Of a stretch of DNA of 33,739 nucleotides, positions 23,480 through 30,556 are shown one piece after another. Made by a program: the position numbers and the translations under genes. The stretch is taken from assembly GCA_022820675.1 (NCBI GenBank), contig JAJEFC010000027.1:1-33739 (forward strand), given 5' to 3'. A model generated the notes under the pieces. That model saw nothing but the letters and a program-made list of their open reading frames with translations, was not told the origin of the DNA and ran no database searches. Origin of the DNA: Vicinamibacteria bacterium. GTDB lineage: Bacteria; Acidobacteriota; Vicinamibacteria; Vicinamibacterales; UBA8438. Within the stretch, counting starts at the first letter, position 1. Every line of letters begins with the position of its first letter.

Positions 23480-23610
23480 CGATGCTCTCGCCGGCCTGCG
23501 CACGGTACGGCCTCACCCGCTTCCGGTTGCGGCGGGAGGTCGGGCGGGCAGTTTCGGCCTCACGGAAACGGTCGGCGGTCGAGCCCCGGGTACGGCGAAT
23601 CCCCGCTCGC

Positions 23611-23742
23611 AGTTGCGGTTCCCGGTGACGACGATGGCTGCACGGGGCCGGCGGGCGAAGCCCCGGGCATCCAGCCTCGGTGCCGAGACCGTCTGCCTGC
23701 GGCTTCGATGCCCGGGACGTTGCGGTTTCGATGACAATGGCT
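23611..23742. repeat. Diverged repeat around the enolase start
   Basis: GTTGCGGTT...ATGGCTG occurs at 23612-23640 and again at 23718-23742, about 105 bases apart. The flanking sequences also share GCCCCGGG upstream. The second copy contains the enolase start region. It may be a 5' duplication or chance in GC-rich DNA. Confidence 0.4.
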
Positions 23743-25083
23743 GAATCCCCTGATGAGGATCGCGATACCGAGCGACGACCTGCGTTGACCCGACCCGCGC
23801 ACCACATCGTCCGGGTCGCGGGCCGCCGCGTATGGGACTCCCGCGGCCGCCCCACCGTCGAGGCCGAGGTGCATCTGGCCGGCGGCGTGAGCGGCCGGGC
23901 GACGGCACCGGCCGGGGCATCGACCGGCCGCGGCGAGGCGGTGGACCTCCGCGACGGCGGCGACGCCTTCGGCGGACACGACGTCACCCGCGCCGTCCGG
24001 CACGTCCGGGAGAGCGTCGCCCCCGCCCTGCTTGGCCGCGACGTGACCGATCAGGCCGGGCTGGACCGCGTCCTCATCGACCTCGACGGCACGTCGGACA
24101 AGGGCCGCCTGGGCGGCAACGCCTGCATCGCGGTCTCGATGGCGGCCCTGCACGCCGCCGCCGCGGCGGCCCGGCAGCCGTTGTGGCGATACCTGCTGGA
24201 CGGGGAGCAGGCGCTGCTGCCGCTGCCCGAGATCCAGATCTTCGGCGGAGGCGCGCACGCGGGGCGGCGGGTCGACGTCCAGGACTTCATGGTGATGCCG
24301 GTCGGCGCGGCCGGGTTCGCCGAGGCCCTCGACTGGACGGCGGAGGTCTACCGGGCGGCGGGCGCGCGGATGGCGGCGGCCGGGCGCCTGCAGGGGGTCG
24401 CCGACGAGGGGGGCTGGTGGCCCGCCTTCGACACCAACGAAGAGGCCCTCGAGCTCCTCGTGCGGGCCATCGAGGACGGCGGGCGCATCCCCGGCGACGA
24501 GGTGGCGATCTCGCTCGACGTCGCCGCCTCCGAGCTCTATCGGGACGGCCGCTACCACCTCGGCCTCGAGGGCCGGGCGGTGGACAGCGACGGCCTCGGC
24601 GACCTGCTGACCGGCTGGATCGACCGCTATCCCATCGTCTCCGTCGAGGACCCGCTGGCCGAGGACGACCACGCCGGCATGCGTCGGTTCACGGCCGCGG
24701 TGGGCGGCCGCGTGCAGGTGGTCGGCGACGACTACCTCGTGACCGACGCGGCGCGCGTCGAGCGCGCGGCCCGCGACGGCGCCTGCAACGCCCTCCTCGT
24801 CAAGCCGAACCAGGCCGGGACGGTGACCGAGACCCGGGCCGCCCTCGACGCGGCCCGCCGCGCGGGCCTGGGCGCCATCGTCTCCGCCCGGTCGGGCGAG
24901 ACCGAGGACGTGACCATCGCCCACCTCGCGGTGGGCTGGCAAGCGGGGCAGCTCAAGGTGGGGTCGTTCTCCCGCTCCGAGCGCATGGCCAAGTGGAACG
25001 AGGTGCTGCGCATCGAGGAGGCGCTCGGCGAGACGGCGGAGTTCGCCGGGGCCTGGCCGCTTCCCGGGTTCCCGGCCGCGTGA
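23731..25083 (+). CDS. Divergent enolase-family protein with altered active site
   Basis: A 450-residue enolase homologue. Conserved: 'VWDSRGRPTVEAEV', 'GASTGRGEAVDLRDG', 'DLDGTSDKGRLGGNA', His176 in GGAHAG, Glu226 in ADEGG, metal ligands Asp263 (ISLDVAASE), Glu306 (SVEDPLAED) and Asp333 (VGDDYLV), Lys358 (LLVKPNQAGT) and Lys409 (GQLKVGS). Two catalytic positions differ: the usual QEF Glu is Asp185 (VDVQDFMVMP), and the SHRSGETED His is Ala386 (VSARSGETED). Enolases keep both, so it may use another substrate, as in related carboxyphosphonoenolpyruvate synthases, or be a paralogue with weak activity. Starts at 23731 (or ATG 23737). Downstream of an APH-type kinase. No canonical enolase is in the window. 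Confidence 0.85.
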   Translation: MTMAESPDEDRDTERRPALTRPAHHIVRVAGRRVWDSRGRPTVEAEVHLAGGVSGRATAPAGASTGRGEAVDLRDGGDAFGGHDVTRAVRHVRESVAPALLGRDVTDQAGLDRVLIDLDGTSDKGRLGGNACIAVSMAALHAAAAAARQPLWRYLLDGEQALLPLPEIQIFGGGAHAGRRVDVQDFMVMPVGAAGFAEALDWTAEVYRAAGARMAAAGRLQGVADEGGWWPAFDTNEEALELLVRAIEDGGRIPGDEVAISLDVAASELYRDGRYHLGLEGRAVDSDGLGDLLTGWIDRYPIVSVEDPLAEDDHAGMRRFTAAVGGRVQVVGDDYLVTDAARVERAARDGACNALLVKPNQAGTVTETRAALDAARRAGLGAIVSARSGETEDVTIAHLAVGWQAGQLKVGSFSRSERMAKWNEVLRIEEALGETAEFAGAWPLPGFPAA

Positions 25084-25483
25084 CACCGCGTCCGGGGCTC
25101 CCGGCGGCCGGTGGCGATCCGAGCCGCGGCCGATCCGCGGGGAGACCGAGCCGCCGCCGCCGCGGGCGGGATGCGCACGGTCACCCCTCTCATGAGGGTG
25201 CCCCGACCGATCCGCCGGGAAACCGAGCCGCCGCCCGGCGCACCCGGCCGGTTCCGGTACACGAGCCACGCGTCTGCCCGAGCCATCGGAACCGGACCGC
25301 CGCCCGGCGGGCCCCTCCGGCCCGCGGGCCCGCGCTCCGCCCAGGCTTCCTGCCGGGGCGCCGGCCGGGTATACTCACCGCGCTTGAAGTCGATCCGGTA
25401 CGGGGCCTTGGCAGAAGCCCCGGGTTTCATCACAGGCCGGCCAGTAGCGGATCCCCGTTCACACCAACTTCGGAGGAACGTCC
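25084..25483. other. GC-rich intergenic region with short diverged repeats
   Basis: 400 bases without a gene. A short unit recurs at 25131-25158 (CGATCCGCGGGGAGACCGAG), 25208-25240 (CGATCCGCCGGGAAACCGAG) and loosely 25282-25311 (ATCGGAACCGGACCGCCGCC), each followed by CCGCCGCC. The promoter of the HbpS-like gene must lie in the right part, with CGGAGGAACG before its ATG. No coding sequence was identified. Confidence 0.55.
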
Positions 25484-25972
25484 ATGCTTGTACGCCGCTT
25501 CGTCGTCGTTCTCGGTCTCGCCGCCCTCGCGCTGACCGCCGGCCCCGCCGCCGCCCAGACCGAGGACCGGCCCATGCTCACCGCCACCGCCGCCATGACC
25601 ATGGTCCACGGCTGCCTGGCCAGGGCCGCGGAGGAAGGCTGGCGCATGCACATCGCCGTCATGGACAACCACGGCAACCTGAAGGCGTACCTCCGGATGG
25701 ACGACGCCCAGCTCCTGTCGCACGATGTCGCCATGGCCAAGGCCCACAGCTCGGCCGCCAGCCCGCGGTCGACGCAGCAGTGGGGCCAGATGGCCTTCGG
25801 CAACGGCGTCTCCGCCGCCGCCTTCGTCCCCGGCCTGAACTACTTCGAGGGCGGGCTGCCCATCATGACCGCCGACGGCCAGCACATCGGCGGCATCGGG
25901 GTCAGCGGCGACACCGGCGCCAACGACGCCATCTGCGCCCGGGCGGGCATCGACGCCGCCGGGCTGGAGTAG
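25484..25972 (+). CDS. HbpS/GlcG-like exported protein
   Basis: A 162-residue protein with a Sec signal (residues 1-25, ending AGPAAAQ) and one HbpS/GlcG domain: 'LARAAEEGWRMHIAVMDNHG' and 'LKAYLRMDDAQLLSHDVAMA', then 'KAHSSAASPRSTQQWG', and the Gly-rich 'ADGQHIGGIGVSGDTGANDA'. In this family the domain binds heme or small ligands and often acts in redox sensing or as a periplasmic partner. AGGA upstream supports the start at 25484. Its TAG stop is shared with the first bases of an inverted-repeat element. A substrate or partner cannot be named from the sequence. Confidence 0.8.
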   Translation: MLVRRFVVVLGLAALALTAGPAAAQTEDRPMLTATAAMTMVHGCLARAAEEGWRMHIAVMDNHGNLKAYLRMDDAQLLSHDVAMAKAHSSAASPRSTQQWGQMAFGNGVSAAAFVPGLNYFEGGLPIMTADGQHIGGIGVSGDTGANDAICARAGIDAAGLE

Positions 25973-26076
25973 TGGTCCGTCACGCCATGGTCTTCGGACA
26001 TGGACGGGGTTTACGGCCTGCAATCGTTGACGAATCAGAGCACCCATGTCCGAACTTCTGGTCGTGACGCAGCACT
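25971..26076. repeat. Inverted-repeat element, copy 2
   Basis: About 106 bp, clearly related to 18809-18916 and sharing GCAATCGTTGACGAATCA. Left arm AGTGGTCCGTCACGCC...TTCGGACATGG pairs with the reverse complement of the right arm (AGTGCTGCGTCACGACC...TTCGGACATGGG). It begins one base into the stop codon of the HbpS-like gene. Confidence 0.8.
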
Positions 26077-26238
26077 AGCAGGACCGCGATGCGAGAGCTC
26101 CCCGGCCGCCGCCGTGAAGCTCCCGCGCCTGCCGCCGTGCGATCCGGCCGGAGGCAGGGGGCGCCGGCAGGCGAGCGAGCCGGGGCCGAAGACCGTCAAC
26201 CCACGGCGCGCCAGCGCCGCAAGAAAGGCAATCACCAA

Positions 26239-27198
26239 ATGAAGAAGCGAAACGCGTGGATCGGCGGCCTCGTCGCGACGGCGCTCCTCGCCTCGGCGGC
26301 GCCGCCGGCGCAGGCGCAGGATGCCGCCGCGAAGTTCGTGCAGGTGGCCAGCAGCTATCGGCTGGTGCCCAACGTCACCTACCTGCGCGCGGGCGGCGTC
26401 GACCTCAAGCTCGACGTCTACCAGGCGCGGGGCGCGGGCCCGAGCCCGACCCTGCTCTACATCCACGGCGGCGGTTGGACCAACGGCAACAAGGAGAGCT
26501 CGGCCCTGACCTTCCTCCCCTACCTCGAGATGGGCTGGAACGTCGTCAACGCCGAGTACCGCATGGCCGACGACGCCCACGCCCCCGCCGCGGTCGAGGA
26601 CTGCCGTTGCGCGCTGCGCTGGATCTACCGCAACGCCGAGCAGTACGGCTTCGACCTCGACCGCATCGTCGTCAGCGGCAACTCCGCCGGCGGGCACCTC
26701 TCGCTCACCACCGGCATGCTGCCCGCCTCGGCCGGACTCGACCGCCAGTGCCCCGGCGACCGCAACCGGGCGTGGACGACGGGCGCCCGATCGACGGCCG
26801 AGCTGAAGGTGGCGGCCATCATCAACTGGTACGGCATCACCGACGTCGTCGACCTGATGCAGGGCCCGCCGGGGACGTCGGGCAACTTCACCGAGGCGTG
26901 GCTCGGCAGCCGCAGCGACCGCGGCGAGGTCGCGGCCCGCGTGTCGCCCCTGACCTACGTGCGCGAGGGTCAGCCCCCGGTCCTCACCATCCACGGCGAC
27001 GAGGACAGCATCGTGCCTCACGCCCACGCCGTCCGCCTGCACGAGGCCCTGGACCGGGCCGGCGTGCCCAACCGCCTGCTGACCATCGAGGGCGGCGGCC
27101 ACGGCGGGTTCAGCCTCGAGGAGAACCTGCACATCTACGCCACCATCCGGTCGTTCCTCGAGGCGCACGGCCTCGGCCCCGCGCCGTCGAACGACTGA
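26239..27198 (+). CDS. Exported alpha/beta-hydrolase esterase (HSL-like)
   Basis: A 319-residue exported hydrolase. Signal peptide at residues 1-27 ('GLVATALLASAAPPAQAQ'). Oxyanion loop 'TLLYIHGGGWTNG' (residues 71-83), nucleophile elbow 'IVVSGNSAGGHLSL' with Ser149, acid Asp256 in 'LTIHGDEDSIVPH' and base His288 in 'EGGGHGGF' form the usual triad. 'VAAIINWYGITDVVDLM' is typical of carboxylesterase relatives. The protein would act in the periplasm on esters. The ATG at 26239 is preferred over the ORF's upstream in-frame start because it opens on the signal peptide. A strong hairpin follows the gene. Substrate unknown. Confidence 0.88.
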   Translation: MKKRNAWIGGLVATALLASAAPPAQAQDAAAKFVQVASSYRLVPNVTYLRAGGVDLKLDVYQARGAGPSPTLLYIHGGGWTNGNKESSALTFLPYLEMGWNVVNAEYRMADDAHAPAAVEDCRCALRWIYRNAEQYGFDLDRIVVSGNSAGGHLSLTTGMLPASAGLDRQCPGDRNRAWTTGARSTAELKVAAIINWYGITDVVDLMQGPPGTSGNFTEAWLGSRSDRGEVAARVSPLTYVREGQPPVLTIHGDEDSIVPHAHAVRLHEALDRAGVPNRLLTIEGGGHGGFSLEENLHIYATIRSFLEAHGLGPAPSND

Positions 27199-27221
27199 GC
27201 CGGCGTTCGCCGACGCCTCTC

Positions 27222-27264
27222 GCGGACCGCCGGGCGGCGCGCAGTCCGTCGCCCGGCGGTCTGC
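27222..27264 (+). terminator. Hairpin between the esterase and darT
   Basis: GCGGACCGCCGGGCG (27222-27236) and CGCCCGGCGGTCTGC (27250-27264) form a 15 bp stem with one mismatch and a 13-base loop, 23 bases past the esterase stop. No U-tract is seen, so termination efficiency is uncertain, but it would insulate the downstream toxin-antitoxin operon. Confidence 0.6.
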
Positions 27265-27307
27265 GCCACGCGAGTAGCGCCGCACCGACGCCCGTCGCGA
27301 GGAGTAG

Positions 27308-27961
27308 GTGACAAGACGACGCGTACCGCCCGAGCCGAAGATCTACCACATCGTTCACGTAGACCGACTGCCGTCGATCATCGCCGCCAGGCGCTTGTGG
27401 TGCGACGCCGAGGTCTCACAACGAGACTTGTCCGGTACGTGCATCGGGGTGAACGAAATCAAGCAGCGGCGACTCGCGAACAGGCTGCATTCCCACGAGG
27501 ACCTGTACGTCGGTGACTGCGTGCCGTTCTACTTCTGTCCGAGATCGATCATGCTCTTCGTGATCCACAAGAGGAACCACCCCAACCTGACGTACCGCGA
27601 CGGCCAGAAGCCCATCGTGCATCTCGAAGCCGATCTGCGCGGGACGGTCGCCTGGGCCGACGACAACGCGCGGCGTTGGGTCTTCACGCTGTCGAATGCG
27701 GGGTCCTACTGTTTCGAGGAACGGTGTTCCCTCGACGACTTGAGCGATATCGACTGGACCGCCGTGCGAGCGCAGGTGTGGAGCCACTGCAAGGACGCCA
27801 AGCAGGCCGAGTTCCTCGTCGAACGCTCGTTTCCGTGGGAACTGGTGTCCCGCATCGGTGTCTGCGCCCCGTCCATCCAGAGACGAGCGTTATCGGCGCT
27901 GCAGAACGCCGACCATCGTCCATCCGTCGAGATCAAGCGCAACTGGTATTATTCGACGTGA
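27308..27961 (+). CDS. darT: DarT-type DNA ADP-ribosyltransferase toxin
   Basis: A 217-residue protein of the DarT (DUF4433) family, which uses NAD+ to ADP-ribosylate thymidine in single-stranded DNA and blocks replication. The sequence matches well: 'IYHIVHVDRLPSIIAARRLW' with the NAD-binding His, 'IGVNEIKQRRL', 'GDCVPFYFCPRSIMLFVIHK', and 'CKDAKQAEFLVERSFPWELV', whose Glu168 is the expected catalytic Glu. Length is usual. A GTG at 27308 is the start, with GAGGAG just upstream. The gene is followed after 10 bases by darG, forming the classic pair. Both look intact, so the module may be active in anti-phage defence. Confidence 0.9.
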   Translation: MTRRRVPPEPKIYHIVHVDRLPSIIAARRLWCDAEVSQRDLSGTCIGVNEIKQRRLANRLHSHEDLYVGDCVPFYFCPRSIMLFVIHKRNHPNLTYRDGQKPIVHLEADLRGTVAWADDNARRWVFTLSNAGSYCFEERCSLDDLSDIDWTAVRAQVWSHCKDAKQAEFLVERSFPWELVSRIGVCAPSIQRRALSALQNADHRPSVEIKRNWYYST

Positions 27962-27971
27962 GGGACAGCCC

Positions 27972-29021
27972 GTGATCGAGTACAAGACCGGCGACGTGCT
28001 GACGGAGGATGCCGAGGCTCTGGTCAACACGGTGAACTGCGTCGGCGTGATGGGACGCGGCATCGCCCTCCAGTTCAAGAAGGCGTTTCCCGAGAATTTC
28101 AGGGCATACGCTGCGGCGTGCGAGCGCAACGAGGTCCAGCCCGGCCGCATGTTCGTGTTCGAGACCGGCCACGTGACCAATCCGCGCTACATCATCAACT
28201 TCCCGACCAAGCGGCACTGGCGGGGCAAGAGCCGCATCGAGGACATCGAGGCCGGCCTCGCGGCGCTGGTCGCCGAAGTACGTTCTCGGAGCATCGGCTC
28301 CATCGTCGTTCCGCCGCTGGGGAGCGGGTTGGGCGGGCTCGATTGGTCCGACGTGCGCCCGCGCATCAACGCAGCGTTGCAGGAACTCGCCGACGTGAAG
28401 GCAATAGTACTCGAACCCGGCGGCGGACCGGTCCACGACCGCATCAGCCGGTCCACCGAGCCCCCGAAGATGACTCCGGGGCGGGCGGCACTGATTGGCC
28501 TGATGGATCGCTACATCCGCATCCTGCTCGATCCATACGTGACCCTTCTGGAAGTGCACAAGCTGCTGTACTTCATGCAAGCGGCTGGAGAGAAGCTGCG
28601 CTTGCGGTATCGGAAGGCGCCCTACGGCCCCTATGCAGAGAACCTGCGTCACGTGCTGCAGTCCATCGACGGCCACTTCATCAGCGGCTACGCCGGCAGC
28701 CGTGAAGCGCCTCATGAACCACTCGATCTGTTGCCGGGCGCGGTAGCGGACGCAAGCAGTTTTCTCGTCGCTCACCCCCACACCCGCGCCCGCTTCGACC
28801 GGGTAGTCACCCTGATCGAGGGATTCGAATCCTCGTTCGGCCTCGAGCTCCTGGCGACGGTGCACTGGATCGTGGTGCAGGAAGGCGCCGCCTCGGCGGA
28901 CGACGTGGTGAGGCGCATTCATGCCTGGGGCGATCGCAAGAAGCGCTTCACACCTCGCCAAATCCATATCGCACTCGACGTACTTTCCCAAAAGGGGTGG
29001 ACGCCGGGCTGGACCGCGTAG
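27972..29021 (+). CDS. darG: DarG-type macrodomain antitoxin (DNA ADP-ribosyl glycohydrolase)
   Basis: A 349-residue antitoxin. The N-terminal macrodomain (1-155) removes ADP-ribose from DNA: 'IEYKTGDVLTEDAEALVNTV' with Asn22, 'GVMGRGIALQFKKAFP', 'YIINFPTKRHWRGKSRIEDI' with Lys80 at the position known to be catalytic in DarG, and 'IVVPPLGSGLGGLDW'. The C-terminal half (about 170-349) holds 'LLEVHKLLYFMQAAGEKLRL' and 'YGPYAENLRHVLQSIDGHFI', the domain thought to bind DarT directly. It starts at GTG 27972, ten bases after the darT stop; an earlier ORF start overlaps darT and lacks conserved sequence. The stop at 29021 ends the intact pair. Confidence 0.9.
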   Translation: MIEYKTGDVLTEDAEALVNTVNCVGVMGRGIALQFKKAFPENFRAYAAACERNEVQPGRMFVFETGHVTNPRYIINFPTKRHWRGKSRIEDIEAGLAALVAEVRSRSIGSIVVPPLGSGLGGLDWSDVRPRINAALQELADVKAIVLEPGGGPVHDRISRSTEPPKMTPGRAALIGLMDRYIRILLDPYVTLLEVHKLLYFMQAAGEKLRLRYRKAPYGPYAENLRHVLQSIDGHFISGYAGSREAPHEPLDLLPGAVADASSFLVAHPHTRARFDRVVTLIEGFESSFGLELLATVHWIVVQEGAASADDVVRRIHAWGDRKKRFTPRQIHIALDVLSQKGWTPGWTA

Positions 29022-29175
29022 CTGCACGCAGCCGGTCGATGAAGCGGTGCTGCCCGGCCGAACTTCCAAAACTGATGCCTGGGCTCGGCACCCGGCGCAC
29101 CGCATCGAGGTTGCGGCCCGGCGCCCCGAAACGCTACAATCCGTGCGCTCGCCATCCTGCACGGAGGCATCTCTG

Positions 29176-29419
29176 ATGGACGATATAGAGCGCCGATTGC
29201 GCCGCCTCGCTGCAAAGATTCCGAATATGTCGACTGAGCGTTTCTCCGAGAGACACACGGAGCTCTATCTGGTGGAACCGTTCCTGGAAGCACTCGGCTA
29301 CGATGCGCACAATCCTGATGAAGTCCAGTCCCAATATCCGATCCGAATTGGATCGACCGAGAAAAATTGTGACTACGCAATTGAGATCGGGAACCAGGTG
29401 CGCATTCTGGTCGAATGCA
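29176..29419 (+). pseudogene. Truncated HsdR-N-like restriction domain
   Basis: An ATG with GGAGG at 29163-29167 starts a good N-terminus: 'DDIERRLRRLAAKIPNMSTE', 'TEKNCDYAIEIGNQVRILVE' with Glu and Cys-Arg in place of the usual 'VECK' (nuclease Lys). This matches the type I restriction HsdR-N domain of small PD-(D/E)XK proteins. After 'ILVECR' (about 29419) the similarity ends abruptly; the sequence becomes unrelated and another frame carries 'LLERFGWNPSQVELKMPGPA' to a TGA near 29507. The frame continues without recognised sequence. The gene is broken by a deletion or rearrangement and the product is unlikely to be functional. Confidence 0.65.
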
Positions 29420-29648
29420 GAACGCGTGCATGTTGCTGGAACGCTTCGGCTGGAACCCTTCGCAGGTGGAACTCAAGATGCCGGGCCCCGCGCCGTCTGA
29501 CGACTGAGCGGGCGGGCAGCGTGGATACTGCCGAAGACTACCAGGACCGAGCACGCTGCTCGCCCCGTGGTCCTCGCGGGCGCGAGACGCGCTGTGCCGG
29601 TGCGTTCGGCCTTCATCCGGAACCATGTAGAGTCCCTCACCACCTCGT

Positions 29649-30233
29649 TCATCGGAACACAGGGCGGCCGGTGGGGAGCTCGAAGACGCGCTCGGCGTCG
29701 AACCGCAGGTCCGCGAGCAGCACCGATTGCACGGTACCGTCGCCCCGCACGCTCTGCGCCAGCCGGTACGCGCCGTCCTCGAGCGTGCGCACCTCGATCG
29801 CTCGGTCGACCGGGTCGACGATCCAGTACTCGGGCACGCGGTAGCGTGCGAACGTCCGCATCTTCCGGCCGCGGTCCAGGGCCGCGGTGGACGGCGACAG
29901 CACCTCGACCACGATGTCCGGGGCGTGCCGGGTCACGGCGGCGGGCTGGACGAGGTGGCAGCGCTCGGCCCGGAAGAACAGGACGTCCGGCTGCAGGACG
30001 TCGAACTCGTCGAACACGATGTCGAGGGGCGCGGCGAGGACGATGCCGCCGCGGGTCGCGGCGTAGCCGTCCAGAACCCGGACGATGGCCAGAACGGCCA
30101 ACTGGTGGCGCGGCAGCGGCGAAGGGACCACGACGAGCTCGCCTCCGTGGATCTCGTAGCGGCGTCCGTCGTCCGGCAGGTTCGCGAGGTCCGTGTAGCC
30201 GACCCGCGACGGCGCGGTCTGCATGGACGCCAT
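29649..30233 (-). CDS. Uma2-family endonuclease-like protein
   Basis: A 194-residue protein of the Uma2 family (PD-(D/E)XK fold), widespread in cyanobacteria and Acidobacteriota and of unknown role. 'SRVGYTDLANLPDDGRRYEI' and 'HGGELVVVPSPLPRHQLAVL' open the domain; 'VLQPDVLFF' gives the Asp, 'DIVVEVLSPSTAALDRGRKM' gives the Glu and Lys, and 'FARYRVPEYWIVDPVDRAIE' is the usual end of the core. The start could be 30233 or 30224. The gene is isolated and divergent from an M16 peptidase remnant to its right. Family call firm; biological function unknown. Confidence 0.85.
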   Translation of the reverse strand: MASMQTAPSRVGYTDLANLPDDGRRYEIHGGELVVVPSPLPRHQLAVLAIVRVLDGYAATRGGIVLAAPLDIVFDEFDVLQPDVLFFRAERCHLVQPAAVTRHAPDIVVEVLSPSTAALDRGRKMRTFARYRVPEYWIVDPVDRAIEVRTLEDGAYRLAQSVRGDGTVQSVLLADLRFDAERVFELPTGRPVFR

Positions 30234-30369
30234 CATACAACCCGGTTTGCGAGATTCGTGCCGGGCGAGCGGTGCACCACCGCGGGCCGGCGGACGTGCG
30301 GATGTAGCGGGAACCGGCATCCCGGATGGAGCGGAGGCAGGCAGAATCTGCCACGCGCGGCGGGCCCGG

Positions 30370-30510
30370 GTCTCCGCCGACGAGCTGGACCGCCTCGCCG
30401 CGAAGCACATGACCATGGACGACATGATCATCGTGGTGGTCGGCGACCGGGCCGCGATCGAGAGCGATCTCGAGGGCCCGGGCTACGAGATCGTGCTGCT
30501 GGGTGGGACC
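30370..30510 (+). pseudogene. C-terminal remnant of an M16-type metallopeptidase
   Basis: About 47 codons read 'VSADELDRLAAKHMTMDDM' and 'IIVVVGDRAAIESDLEGPGY', the C-terminal end of M16/insulinase-like periplasmic peptidases (where 'VVVGD.A.IE..L' is typical). No upstream part of such a gene is seen: the frame further left is not related. The piece seems to be a leftover after deletion, ending near the convergent TonB-dependent receptor gene. Confidence 0.6.
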
Positions 30511-30556
30511 GGGCGGCGGTCGATGCCGGGGCGTGACGCCCCGGCGTCGACCGGAA

